From: Bacilli bacterium
GTDB lineage: Bacteria; Bacillota_I; Bacilli_A; RF39; UBA660
Assembly (NCBI GenBank): GCA_017459965.1
Contig: JAFUBW010000013.1
Span: 1 to 43,882, forward strand
Length of the DNA: 43,882 nt
Reading direction: 5' to 3'
The position numbers were made by a program, and so were the translations under genes. This document shows, one piece after another, positions 24,349 through 32,832 of the stretch; the first letter of the stretch is position 1, and each line of letters starts with the position of its first letter. The notes beneath the pieces are model-generated. The model made no database searches and was not told where the DNA came from. It was given only the letters and a program-made list of their open reading frames with translations.

Positions 24349-24382
24349 TATAAAAAGTAAAGTTTATTAATACTTTACTTTT
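24349..24382 (-). terminator. Terminator after rsmD
   Basis: A 10-bp stem, AAAGTAAAGT/ACTTTACTTT, and T tail. It overlaps the rsmD stop. Confidence 0.85.
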
Positions 24383-24920
24383 TTTGAACATATATTCCTA
24401 CTTTTTTATATCCATAATTTTTGGATTTAATTACATCAAAGTATTCTTCTTCTATTGTTTGATCTGTATATTCGCATACTACAATAGCATCTTTTTTAAG
24501 AAGTCTTTTTCTATATAGAGTTTTAAATATTTCAGTTATTACTTTATTATCGTATGGAGGATCTAAAAATACTATATTAAATTTAATATGATTTTCTTTA
24601 TAATAATCAAGTGCATCTAAATAATCTTTATTTAATATTTCACATTTATCTGATATTTCAAATTTATCTATAGTTTGTTTTATTATTTTACAAGCTATTT
24701 TATTTTTATCATTAAAATATACTTTTTTAGCACCATTAGAAATTGCTTCTATTCCTAAATTACCTGTACCTGCGAATAAATCTAGACACACACTACCAGA
24801 AATATAATCTTGAATAATGGCAAACATAGACTCTTTTACTCTATCCATTGTAGGTCTTGTACCATCTATTGTATATCCTTTTATTTCTCTACCTCTAAGA
24901 AATCCACTAATAACTCTCAT
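24375..24920 (-). CDS. rsmD: 16S rRNA (guanine-966-N2)-methyltransferase RsmD
   Basis: This 181-residue protein starts MRVISGFLRGREI and has RPTMDRVKESMFAII. SAM motif I is DLFAGTGNLGIEAISNGA (about 47-64) and the catalytic motif is FLDPPY (about 118-123). It methylates G966 in the small subunit. In B. subtilis (ylbH) it follows ylbD-ylbE-ylbF-ylbG, as it does here apart from the DUF1016 gene in the place of ylbG. coaD, the usual next gene, is absent. Confidence 0.97.
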   Translation of the reverse strand: MRVISGFLRGREIKGYTIDGTRPTMDRVKESMFAIIQDYISGSVCLDLFAGTGNLGIEAISNGAKKVYFNDKNKIACKIIKQTIDKFEISDKCEILNKDYLDALDYYKENHIKFNIVFLDPPYDNKVITEIFKTLYRKRLLKKDAIVVCEYTDQTIEEEYFDVIKSKNYGYKKVGIYVQKK

Positions 24921-24946
24921 AAACTCACCTTATATATATTATAAAT

Positions 24947-24974
24947 GAAAAAAATAACTTTGAAAAGTTATTTT
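24947..24974. repeat. 28-bp hairpin repeat, left flank of the DUF1016 gene
   Basis: The 28 bases are the same as 25960-25987 except for one base. Each copy is a terminator-like hairpin, AATAACTTT/AAAGTTATT, with a T run on the minus strand. This copy ends the DUF1016 gene. Confidence 0.85.
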
Positions 24975-24978
24975 TTAT

Positions 24979-25899
24979 TTATATAAATTCATATTCTAAT
25001 GATTTAATTCTTTTATCAGATGAATATTTAATTATATATTCATTATTTTCTTTTACTACTATTAATCCTATTGTTTTATTATCATTAATTCCTTTTAAAT
25101 TAAAATCTATATTATTCATATATACTTCTATTTGTCCTATATGTTCTTTTTTTAAAGGCGTTACTTTTAATTCTACTACTACATAACAATGATATATTAC
25201 ATTATAAAGTAGTATATCTATATAATTATATGTATTTCCTACTTTTATTTTATATTCACTATCAATAAATGCATATCCATTTCCTAATTGTTTTAAAAAA
25301 TTCGTAATATCATCTAATATTATTTTTTGAAGAACCTTTTCTTTTATATTATTTACATCTATATTTGATTTATTATTTATTAAAATAGGATTTTTTATTT
25401 CATCAACTATAGATAATTCTTCATTATGTTTTAACTTCTCTTTTGTAGATTCATCTAATCTTTCATATTCTTTATCTTTTATTATTTTTCTTAAATCTCT
25501 TACACTTAAATGTTTCTCTTCCACTTGACTTATATAATAGTTAATTTCGTTTATATCTTCAAACTTTAAAAGTTCTACATAATGAGACCAAGACAAAAAG
25601 TCCGACAGTGTCTGACTTTTTCCAGACAGTGTCTGGAAATTTACAAATAATTTATAAAAATTTATCATATTATATAAACTACTTTTTGTATATTTTATAT
25701 TTAATTCTTTAGTTAATTTAATTGAATATTCTTTTATTATTCCATTACCATAATGTTTTCCTGCTTCAAATAAAAGTTTACCTACATTATAATATGATTC
25801 AAGTTCTGCTTTATTTTTAAAATAGTCTTTTACTTTTTTATTAATTTCATTATTTATTAATATATCTTTTATTTCATTATAATATTTATTTTCTTGCAT
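24979..25899 (-). CDS. DUF1016/YhcG-family protein with PDDEXK nuclease domain
   Basis: This 306-residue protein has an N-terminal helical DUF1016 domain (YYNVGKLLFEAGKHYGNGII, about 36-55, and WSHYVELLKFEDINEINYYI). The C-terminal PDDEXK-like domain has NYIDILLYN and VVVELKVTPLKKEHIGQIEV (about 240-259), which gives the Asp and Glu-x-Lys of the active site. YhcG-like proteins are solitary accessory genes, often next to restriction loci, and are thought to act on DNA. It breaks the ylbF-rsmD linkage and is flanked by near-identical hairpins. A short repeat, QTLSGKSQTLSD, lies at about 94-105. It is probably a mobile accessory gene (inference). Confidence 0.92.
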   Translation of the reverse strand: MQENKYYNEIKDILINNEINKKVKDYFKNKAELESYYNVGKLLFEAGKHYGNGIIKEYSIKLTKELNIKYTKSSLYNMINFYKLFVNFQTLSGKSQTLSDFLSWSHYVELLKFEDINEINYYISQVEEKHLSVRDLRKIIKDKEYERLDESTKEKLKHNEELSIVDEIKNPILINNKSNIDVNNIKEKVLQKIILDDITNFLKQLGNGYAFIDSEYKIKVGNTYNYIDILLYNVIYHCYVVVELKVTPLKKEHIGQIEVYMNNIDFNLKGINDNKTIGLIVVKENNEYIIKYSSDKRIKSLEYEFI

Positions 25900-25938
25900 A
25901 TATATTTATCCTTTCATATATTATATACGCTTTTTTAT

Positions 25939-25950
25939 ATAAAAATTCCC
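25939..25950 (-). promoter_or_regulatory. Shared upstream motif of the DUF1016 gene
   Basis: GGGAATTTTTAT on the minus strand, about 50 bases upstream of the start codon. The same 12 bases occur at nearly the same distance before the KilA-N gene (30226-30237). A TATAAT lies between it and the start. Confidence 0.45.
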
Positions 25951-25959
25951 TTATAAAAC

Positions 25960-25987
25960 GAAAAAAATAACTTTAAAAAGTTATTTT
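25960..25987. repeat. 28-bp hairpin repeat, right flank of the DUF1016 gene, and ylbF terminator
   Basis: It differs by one base from 24947-24974. It forms the AATAACTTT/AAAGTTATT hairpin with T run that ends ylbF. Confidence 0.85.
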
Positions 25988-26279
25988 AATCAACTATACT
26001 TAATATAACATTATTTATTTTAGTAAACAATAATCTTAAATTATTTTGAATTTTTAAATATTCATTTAATTCATTTATAGAAAATAATTTTTTTCTTAAA
26101 AGAAGTAATTCTTCATTATAAGTATTATTTTTTATATAATTATCTTTATTACTTGTAAATTCATTCATTAAAGATAAATATTCTTCATTATTGTTTAATG
26201 ATTTATTTAATTCTTTTAATCTTTTTATTTCATCTGTATTATCTAATTTATTTAATATTAAATTTACTTCTTCTTTCAT
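25986..26279 (-). CDS. ylbF: YlbF/YmcA-family protein
   Basis: This 97-residue, all-helical protein has the pattern of the YlbF/YmcA family: LKELNKSLNNNEEYLSLMNE, then FTSNKDNY. It is shorter than B. subtilis YlbF (about 150 residues), lacking its C-terminal tail. In B. subtilis YlbF forms a complex with YmcA and YaaT that promotes RNase Y function and sporulation and competence decisions. Its place after ylbE supports the call. The start is 8 bases downstream of ylbE. Confidence 0.8.
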   Translation of the reverse strand: MKEEVNLILNKLDNTDEIKRLKELNKSLNNNEEYLSLMNEFTSNKDNYIKNNTYNEELLLLRKKLFSINELNEYLKIQNNLRLLFTKINNVILSIVD

Positions 26280-26287
26280 ACTTTCAC

Positions 26288-26509
26288 CTATTTTAGTGCA
26301 TTCATAAATGCTTTTATTAAGTCTAATTTATTTGATAAATCATTTATTTTATCAGCAGTTGTTAGTTTATAATCTTTTTTCATATTATCAATTAAGTATG
26401 GCATTAAATTAGGATTTCTATTTAATGCTTTATACCAATAAGAATTTTCTCTTATATATTTTTGTATCATGGCATCATTTTTTATTTTAACAATAGTTTC
26501 TAAATTCAT
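26288..26509 (-). CDS. ylbE: YlbE-like protein
   Basis: This 73-residue protein matches the YlbE family: IQKYIRENSYWYKALNRNPN (about 15-34) corresponds to the conserved FIR-x-x-P-x-WYR-x-L-x-RNP block, followed by a helical tail. Its start codon overlaps the ylbD stop by one base (TAATG), so the two are translationally coupled. Function is unknown in any organism I know of; the gene keeps company with ylbD and ylbF across Bacilli. Confidence 0.85.
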   Translation of the reverse strand: MNLETIVKIKNDAMIQKYIRENSYWYKALNRNPNLMPYLIDNMKKDYKLTTADKINDLSNKLDLIKAFMNALK

Positions 26510-26871
26510 TAATCTTCAAACTTCTTATAAAGTGGTCTTGGCACATATGTATCAGTATTAACTACTTCATCATTTGATATTAATGATTGAACAAGTCCAA
26601 GTGCTTTTGATATATTTGTTATATTTTTCTGAACACTATCTAAATCTACATTTTTTACCATTTTTATAAGATCAGATACACTCATGCTATTAGATGATGA
26701 TGAACTATCACTATCATTGTTACTAAAATATTTATTCCATATATTATTATCTGTTCCATATATAGAATATATTTCAAAAAATTTTTGCCATGACATTTCT
26801 CCTGATTTAACATATCTTATTAGCTCAGGATGATCTTTTACAAATATTTTAAATTCTTCTTTTTTAGACAT
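26509..26871 (-). CDS. ylbD: YlbD-family putative spore coat protein
   Basis: This 120-residue protein has the YlbD signature FKIFVKDHPELIRYVKSGEM, SWQKFFEIYSIYGTDNNIW (about 8-46). A Ser/Asn-rich low-complexity stretch and a helical C-terminal half follow. YlbD is annotated in Bacillus as a putative coat protein. It is the first gene of the ylbDEF unit here. A CATATACTA sequence just upstream resembles a mother-cell sigma -10 box. The ribosome-binding site is GGTGGTAAT. Confidence 0.88.
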   Translation of the reverse strand: MSKKEEFKIFVKDHPELIRYVKSGEMSWQKFFEIYSIYGTDNNIWNKYFSNNDSDSSSSSNSMSVSDLIKMVKNVDLDSVQKNITNISKALGLVQSLISNDEVVNTDTYVPRPLYKKFED

Positions 26872-26885
26872 ATTACCACCTAATA

Positions 26886-26894
26886 TAGTATATG
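26886..26894 (-). promoter_or_regulatory. Possible sigma-E/K -10 element before ylbD
   Basis: CATATACTA fits CATAnnnTA, and its first eight bases match seven of eight of the sigma-E -10. No matching -35 was found, so this may be chance. Confidence 0.25.
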
Positions 26895-26911
26895 CCTATT
26901 TAGGAGTTTTA

Positions 26912-28654
26912 TTACCAGCTGCTTCCGCCGCCGCCTCCTCCGCCGCCTCCGGAGAAGCCTCCTCCACCAGAAAATGAACCTCCACCAGAAGTTCCTGATG
27001 ATTCATATGGTCTTGAAGACATAGTAGATGATGTTTGAGCTAGTGTATGATTTAATGATCTTGAAAATTTATTTACATCAAATGCACCTGAATTAATATC
27101 ATACATATTACCTACATACCAAGCAGGTGCAGCAATTGCGATTGAAGCAAATTTTTTACTCCATTTACTTGATATACCTAGTACATAAGCATATGGTAAT
27201 ATATCATAGAAATAATTTGGATTTTCTTCTACTAGCATTTCTAATTTTTCTTTTTCTACTTTTTCAAGATAATCTTTAAATCCTACTATTCTATTATAAT
27301 ATTTAGTAGCATCTTCACATCTTTTTCTTGTAAATATAGTATAAATAATAGATATTATTATAAGTATCCAGAATATAAATCTATATAGTAAGTATATATA
27401 ACTATATTGATAAGATAATCTATATGTCATAAATACACTTAAGACTGTTCTTAAGAAAATAGCCATAAATGAGAAGAATATATATAAAAATATACTTACA
27501 CCATGTGATGCATTATATATTTTATGAGTTTTTCTTAATTTCAAAAGTGCGGATGATAAAGTAGTATAAAATCTATCTGTTAAATCTTTCTTTTTAACAA
27601 TACCTTCTTCATTAGCTCTTCTAAATAGTCCATTAAATGTCTTAATCGCATAATCTGGCTCTGAATCATCTATTTCTTTTAATCTTTTTAAAGAAAATTT
27701 ATTTTTTCCTTCATCTATTATTTGTAAATAACCTTTATTTGCAAAATAAATAATTAATGATACTATTTGTTCATTAGAAGTATGACCTTTATATAAATAT
27801 CCTATTTCAGAAGGTGTTAAATCATCTGGAACAGTATATTCAGGTACTAATATAAATTTATCTCTTTTACCATAAAGTATAAATAATATTGTGCTTATAA
27901 TTATTGCAATTAATGAAGTTGATATTAATATTATTAATATTAATAAAGTTGGATCAAATGCTTTTCTTTCACCTTTAAAATATCCTTCAGGAAGTTCTAT
28001 TCTAACAGTTAATCCTTCATAAGTATTAAGAGCATTTCCTGTTACTGTATCTTTTTTTATTGATCCTTTTATTACATTATTATCTATTGAATAAATAACA
28101 TCTTCATAGTAAGTCGCTCCATATCTTCCCATTGGAAAGTTAACTTTAGTTTGATCAAAATCTTTTGGCATAGTAATTGTAAATTCTACATTTTCTATAT
28201 TACAATCCCACTGTGTACCTATAATATTAAAATATAACTCATCATATTCATCAATATTATCATCACCAAAATCATAATCATAACTAATAATATATTGTTT
28301 ACTTCCAGTAATTGTTTTATATGGATCACCTATTTTAAATGAATATTCTCCGTTTTCAGAAGATGTTGTATATTGATCTCCAGTAATCTTTACATTTTCT
28401 AATTTTGCTTTATTAACTGTAGTAAAATCTTTTCTTTGTATTTGATTTCTTGTAGGTATTTTTCTAATAATACCATGTTTTTCTATTTCATAATTAACAT
28501 CTAATGTTTCTGTTACATTTAATACATTATTTTCATTAACTTTTATATCTACTTTATAATTTTCTATTTTATATCCATATGCATAAGCACTTTTTGGAAT
28601 TAATAAAAATATAAAAAAAGATATAAAAAGTATAGTAAGTTTATTCTTTTTCAT
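26912..28654 (-). CDS. DUF2207-domain membrane protein with poly-Gly C terminus
   Basis: This 580-residue protein has a signal peptide ending near SAYAYG. An extracellular DUF2207 domain follows (about 28-225: YKVDIKVNENNVLNVTETLD, LYFNIIGTQWDCNIENVEF), then one transmembrane segment (about 236-260). A cytoplasmic region, two further membrane helices (about 385-450) and a C terminus of Gly/Ser repeats ending GGGGSSW complete it. Such proteins usually lie next to lemA, as here (18 bases downstream of it), and are thought to form a membrane-associated pair of unknown role. The Gly tail makes a GC-rich patch at about 26925-26990. Confidence 0.92.
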   Translation of the reverse strand: MKKNKLTILFISFFIFLLIPKSAYAYGYKIENYKVDIKVNENNVLNVTETLDVNYEIEKHGIIRKIPTRNQIQRKDFTTVNKAKLENVKITGDQYTTSSENGEYSFKIGDPYKTITGSKQYIISYDYDFGDDNIDEYDELYFNIIGTQWDCNIENVEFTITMPKDFDQTKVNFPMGRYGATYYEDVIYSIDNNVIKGSIKKDTVTGNALNTYEGLTVRIELPEGYFKGERKAFDPTLLILIILISTSLIAIIISTILFILYGKRDKFILVPEYTVPDDLTPSEIGYLYKGHTSNEQIVSLIIYFANKGYLQIIDEGKNKFSLKRLKEIDDSEPDYAIKTFNGLFRRANEEGIVKKKDLTDRFYTTLSSALLKLRKTHKIYNASHGVSIFLYIFFSFMAIFLRTVLSVFMTYRLSYQYSYIYLLYRFIFWILIIISIIYTIFTRKRCEDATKYYNRIVGFKDYLEKVEKEKLEMLVEENPNYFYDILPYAYVLGISSKWSKKFASIAIAAPAWYVGNMYDINSGAFDVNKFSRSLNHTLAQTSSTMSSRPYESSGTSGGGSFSGGGGFSGGGGGGGGGSSW

Positions 28655-28671
28655 ATCTTTCCCCTCTTTTG

Positions 28672-29226
28672 TTATTTTTCAAAATCTGGAACAACATTTT
28701 GTCTTTGTTCCTCAGTAGCTTCATACATTTTCATTGCTTTATAACCCATTATATTAGCAACTATATTAGCAGGTATTACAATAATAGCTGTATTATATAT
28801 TTTAACAGCAGCATTATAATAACGTCTTGCTCCTACTAATTCTTGATTTAATTTAGCTATTTGATCTTCTAATCTAGTAAAACTTTGATCAACTTTTAAA
28901 TCAGGATAGCTTTCTGATAAAGCAAATAATTTACTTAAAGCACCAGTAAGTTGATTATCAGCATCTATTTTTTCATCAATAGAAGTTGCTCCAAGTCCTT
29001 TTGCTCTTGCATTAATAACATTTTCTAAAATGTCATTTTCTGCTCCTACATGCCCTTTAATTGTACCAACCATAGAGTTGATAGCATCAAATCTTTGTGT
29101 TAGATATACATCTACATCTGCGAATGCTGCTTCAGCACTCATTTTCTTTTTAGCAAGTCCATTAGCTACTCCAATAAACCAAAGTATTAAAAGTACTACG
29201 ACTGCGATTACAATAATCCAAACCAT
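28672..29226 (-). CDS. lemA: LemA family protein
   Basis: This 184-residue protein has one N-terminal membrane helix (about 2-22). A helical-bundle domain follows with FADVDVYLTQRFDAINSMVG, ENVINARAKGL, RLEDQIAKLNQELVGARRYY and an ending with N and YKAMKMYEATEEQRQNVVPDF. This is the full LemA pattern and length. The role is unknown; it may act in envelope signalling or protease control. It is co-transcribed with the DUF2207 gene and starts behind AAGGAGAGAAGAAA. Confidence 0.95.
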   Translation of the reverse strand: MVWIIVIAVVVLLILWFIGVANGLAKKKMSAEAAFADVDVYLTQRFDAINSMVGTIKGHVGAENDILENVINARAKGLGATSIDEKIDADNQLTGALSKLFALSESYPDLKVDQSFTRLEDQIAKLNQELVGARRYYNAAVKIYNTAIIVIPANIVANIMGYKAMKMYEATEEQRQNVVPDFEK

Positions 29227-29315
29227 TTTCTTCTCTCCTTTACTAAATATTATTATATATTATATTTTAATACATGTAAATTATTTTATTTAATTATTTT
29301 TTTAATTTTACAATT

Positions 29316-30188
29316 TTATTTATCTTCGATATGTTTTAACTTATCTATTGATTTATTATTTTGAAGTAATGTCATTTGTTTTCTTGCTATTTCATTTAAT
29401 TTAATTAATCTATCATTTTGAGATATATTATTTTCTATCATACTTGCATTTAATACTTCTAAATTATTTAATATTATTAAATGAAGTAAATCGGCATTAT
29501 CCCTTATATTTCCATTTTTAGATAATTCACGATTATTATCTCTCCACTCCTTAGCTGTCATACCAAATAAAGAAACATTTAAAACATCAGCTTCCTCGGC
29601 ATAAACAAATCTTTTTTGTTTTTCTGTAAGAGTTGGAACTATATTTTCTTTAATACTATTTGTATGAACTAAATAATTTACTTTAGTTAATATTCTGCTT
29701 TCATGCCAATCTATCTTATTTTTATACGACTCATTTTTCTTTAATCTTTGAAATTCAGTTATTAAATATAGTTTAAATTCAGGTGAAAGCCAAGATGCAA
29801 ATTCAAAAGCAATATCTGGATGAGCAAATGTTCCTATACTATATTTACCAGAACTAGGTATTATGCCTATAGCATTTGTTAATTTTTTCCATTTTGTTGG
29901 ATTCATTAAAAATCTATTCCTTCCTGACAAATTATTTTTAATTAGGTGAAATTCCACCGAATTAAAATAAGGATTATGTAATTCTTCCCATAAACCATAA
30001 TAATCAAATGAATCTTTATTAGACATCCATTGTTTTATTAAACCAGATGGATCATCATTATTTTCATATTTAGCTATATCTGTAAGTGATATATAATTTT
30101 CATTATTTATTCTCATAACTCTTACTTCTTTTTCTTTAACATTTATTATTGTAGTTAAATTATTATTCATTTTTATATTATTAATCAT
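29316..30188 (-). CDS. KilA-N domain protein
   Basis: The protein is 290 residues from the ATG at 30186-30188, behind GGAGG; a longer frame to 30272 has no ribosome-binding site. The KilA-N domain spans about residues 20-140: YISLTDIAKYENNDDPSGLI, KQWMSNKDSFDYYGLWEELH, KYSIGTFAHPDIAFEFASWL, SPEFKLYLITEF. The rest is helical and may mediate contacts. KilA-N proteins are DNA-binding and come from phages and large DNA viruses; in bacterial chromosomes they are solitary accessory genes. It sits alone between parC and lemA with no other phage gene nearby. It shares an upstream motif with the DUF1016 gene. Confidence 0.92.
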   Translation of the reverse strand: MINNIKMNNNLTTIINVKEKEVRVMRINNENYISLTDIAKYENNDDPSGLIKQWMSNKDSFDYYGLWEELHNPYFNSVEFHLIKNNLSGRNRFLMNPTKWKKLTNAIGIIPSSGKYSIGTFAHPDIAFEFASWLSPEFKLYLITEFQRLKKNESYKNKIDWHESRILTKVNYLVHTNSIKENIVPTLTEKQKRFVYAEEADVLNVSLFGMTAKEWRDNNRELSKNGNIRDNADLLHLIILNNLEVLNASMIENNISQNDRLIKLNEIARKQMTLLQNNKSIDKLKHIEDK

Positions 30189-30225
30189 CTTTTTGACGCC
30201 TCCAATATATATATTCGTCAAAAAA

Positions 30226-30237
30226 ATAAAAATTCCC
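30226..30237 (-). promoter_or_regulatory. Shared upstream motif of the KilA-N gene
   Basis: GGGAATTTTTAT on the minus strand, about 49 bases before the start codon, identical to 25939-25950. I saw no further copies in the window. Confidence 0.45.
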
Positions 30238-30247
30238 CTAAAAATAA

Positions 30248-30273
30248 TAAAAAAATGACTAAAATTAGTCATC
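30248..30273 (-). terminator. Terminator after parC
   Basis: Stem ATGACTAA/TTAGTCAT with a 2-base loop and seven T on the minus strand. Confidence 0.85.
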
Positions 30274-30276
30274 TTC

Positions 30277-32820
30277 TTATTCTAACACTTCAAAATCATC
30301 TAGAAAGTCATCTATTGTCATCATTTTATCATCTATTTCTTTTAATGATACATTTTCTTTTTTTATTTCTTCTACTTGTTCTTTTTCTTCTTCTATATCT
30401 TTTTTAGATTTAAGTTCTGGAGTTATAAATACATCTTTTATTTTTGTTTTAGATATATTACTTCCAGTTGAATGTCTATCTGATATCGTTATTTCAGAAT
30501 TTTTAATTATATTTATACCATTTTTAGTTACTATTCCAAATTTATCTTTTGGATTTGTTATAAATACTTTTTTTATTTTATGTGGATTAGTTTTAACTTC
30601 TCTAATAATTTGAAGTCCTCTTCTTGCCCTAGTTGATTTTTCAAGTTCTTCTATTTTTACTCTTTTTGATGTCATTTTATCTGTAAATATAGTTACATAC
30701 TCATCGTTAGCATTAAATAGACAACCTGATACTACTTTATCATCTTTTAATTTAATTGCTTTAACACCCGATGCTTTTGTACCTGCGATTGGTATTTCAC
30801 TAGCTGAATACCAAAGAGAATATCCACTATCAGTTACTATTAATACTTCTTGGTTATTTGAATTAACTACACTTACTACTTTATCATCATCTTTTAATTT
30901 TATAGATGTCATTTCTTTTGAATATCTAGATACTTTAAAATCATTTATATTTGTTCTTTTTGTCATACCATCACTTGTAAATATAGTTATTACATCATTA
31001 TTATCAAAATTAGTAACCGGTACTGAAGAAATAATATTTTCTTCTGCTTTCATTGTAATTATATTACTTATATGTTTTCCTAAATCTTTCCATTTTAAAT
31101 CTGGAAGTGTATGTACTGGTACATATAAATAGTTACCTAAATCAGTAAATAAAAGTATAGTATCTAAAGTATTTAGTTCATAAAGTCCTATTACATAATC
31201 ATTTTCTTTTAAATTAATATCTTCCATATTAGATGATGCATAGCTTTTCTTAGATACTCTTTTTACATATCCTTCATTAGTAACTACAACAATTACATCT
31301 TCTTTAGGTATCATAGCTTCTGTATCTATTTTAATTTCAGTAACTTCATCATTAATCCCGGTTTTTCTTTCATAACCATATTCTTTTTTTATAGCAAGCA
31401 ATTCTTTTTTCATTTGTCTCATTAATACTTTTTTATCATTAAGAACTGATTCTAAGAATTCTATTATTTTTTCAAGGTTTGCTTTTTCTTCTTCTAGTGA
31501 TACTACATCTGTATTAGTTAATCTATAAAGTCTCATATCTACTATAGCTGATGCTTGTTCTTTTGAAAAATCAAATTCTTTTACTAAGTTTTCAATAGCA
31601 TCCAATCTATTTTTACTTTTTCTAATGCATGCGATAACTTCATCTAGTATACTCATTGCCTTTAGAATACCTTCTACTATATGCATTCTCATTTTAGCAT
31701 GTTCAAGATCAAACTTACTTCTTCTTGTTATTACATCTACTTGATGATTAATATAAGCATCTAGTATTTCTATAATACCTACAAGTTTTGGTCTTCTATT
31801 TACTATCGCAATCATATTAAATGAATATGATACTTGCATTTCTGTATTTTTAAGTAAATAATTAAGTATTAGTTCACTATTAGCATCTTTTTTAAGATCT
31901 ATTGCTATTCTTAGATCTCCTCTTGCTGTTTCATCTCTAGCATCTACTATACCATCTATTTTTTTCTCTATTCTTATATCATTTATCTTTTTAACTAAAT
32001 TTGCTTTATTTACTTCAAATGGAATTTCAGTAATTACTATTTGATGAGTACCTTTTTCTTTTATTATTTCATATTTACATTTAATATTTATTCTTCCTTT
32101 ACCTGTTTTATAAGCTTCTTCTATTTGTTTTTTTCCTTCAACGATTGCACCTGTTGGAAAATCTGGACCTTTTACTATTTCAAATATTTCTTCAAAAGAA
32201 CAATTTGGTTTATCTATTCTTTTAATAGTAGCATCTATTACTTCACTTAAATTATGAGGTGGAATATTAGTTGCATACCCTGCGGATATACCTGTTGATC
32301 CATTTACAAGTAAATTAGGAAATTTACAAGGAAGTACTGTTGGTTCCATTCTAGTATCATCATAGTTTGGAGCCATATTTACAGTATTTTTTTCTATATC
32401 TTTAAGCAGTTCATTACTTATTTTAGAAAGTCTTGCTTCTGTATAACGCATAGCAGCAGCACTATCTCCATCCATAGAACCATTATTACCATGCATATCA
32501 ATATATGGAGTTGATTGTTTCCAATATTGACTCATTCTTACCATAGCATCATAAATAGATGAATCACCATGTGGATGGTAATTACCCATTATTTCTCCAA
32601 CTGCTTTTGCACTTTTTCTATATTTTTTATCATATGTATTTTTACTTTCATACATACCATATAGTATTCTTCTTTGAACTGGTTTAAGACCATCTCTTAC
32701 ATCTGGAAGTGCTCTATCTTGAATTATTTCTTTAGCATAGTCAGCAAATCTATCACCCATTATTTCTTCAAGGGCATAATCATGTATTCTTTGTACTATT
32801 GTTTTTTCTTTCTTAGCCAT
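30277..32820 (-). CDS. parC: DNA topoisomerase IV subunit A
   Basis: This 847-residue protein has the ParC-type core: ALPDVRDGLKPVQRRILYGM, GNYHPHGDSSIYDAMVR (quinolone-resistance region with susceptible-type Ser and Asp) and AAAMRYTEARL with the catalytic Tyr. The C-terminal beta-propeller has no GyrA box (QRRGGKG), which supports ParC over GyrA. Topoisomerase IV decatenates sister chromosomes. The final 70 residues are a Lys/Glu-rich tail. It starts 12 bases after parE, so the subunits are co-transcribed. Confidence 0.95.
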   Translation of the reverse strand: MAKKEKTIVQRIHDYALEEIMGDRFADYAKEIIQDRALPDVRDGLKPVQRRILYGMYESKNTYDKKYRKSAKAVGEIMGNYHPHGDSSIYDAMVRMSQYWKQSTPYIDMHGNNGSMDGDSAAAMRYTEARLSKISNELLKDIEKNTVNMAPNYDDTRMEPTVLPCKFPNLLVNGSTGISAGYATNIPPHNLSEVIDATIKRIDKPNCSFEEIFEIVKGPDFPTGAIVEGKKQIEEAYKTGKGRINIKCKYEIIKEKGTHQIVITEIPFEVNKANLVKKINDIRIEKKIDGIVDARDETARGDLRIAIDLKKDANSELILNYLLKNTEMQVSYSFNMIAIVNRRPKLVGIIEILDAYINHQVDVITRRSKFDLEHAKMRMHIVEGILKAMSILDEVIACIRKSKNRLDAIENLVKEFDFSKEQASAIVDMRLYRLTNTDVVSLEEEKANLEKIIEFLESVLNDKKVLMRQMKKELLAIKKEYGYERKTGINDEVTEIKIDTEAMIPKEDVIVVVTNEGYVKRVSKKSYASSNMEDINLKENDYVIGLYELNTLDTILLFTDLGNYLYVPVHTLPDLKWKDLGKHISNIITMKAEENIISSVPVTNFDNNDVITIFTSDGMTKRTNINDFKVSRYSKEMTSIKLKDDDKVVSVVNSNNQEVLIVTDSGYSLWYSASEIPIAGTKASGVKAIKLKDDKVVSGCLFNANDEYVTIFTDKMTSKRVKIEELEKSTRARRGLQIIREVKTNPHKIKKVFITNPKDKFGIVTKNGINIIKNSEITISDRHSTGSNISKTKIKDVFITPELKSKKDIEEEKEQVEEIKKENVSLKEIDDKMMTIDDFLDDFEVLE

Positions 32821-32832
32821 TTATATCACTTC

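Noticed and set aside
25608-25636. Palindromic operator CCAGACAGTGTCTGG
   Set aside because: It lies inside the DUF1016 coding frame and is explained by a repeat encoding QTLSG-type units.
29316-30188. Prophage remnant around the KilA-N gene
   Set aside because: There is no integrase, terminase or structural gene and no attachment repeats; the neighbours are housekeeping genes.
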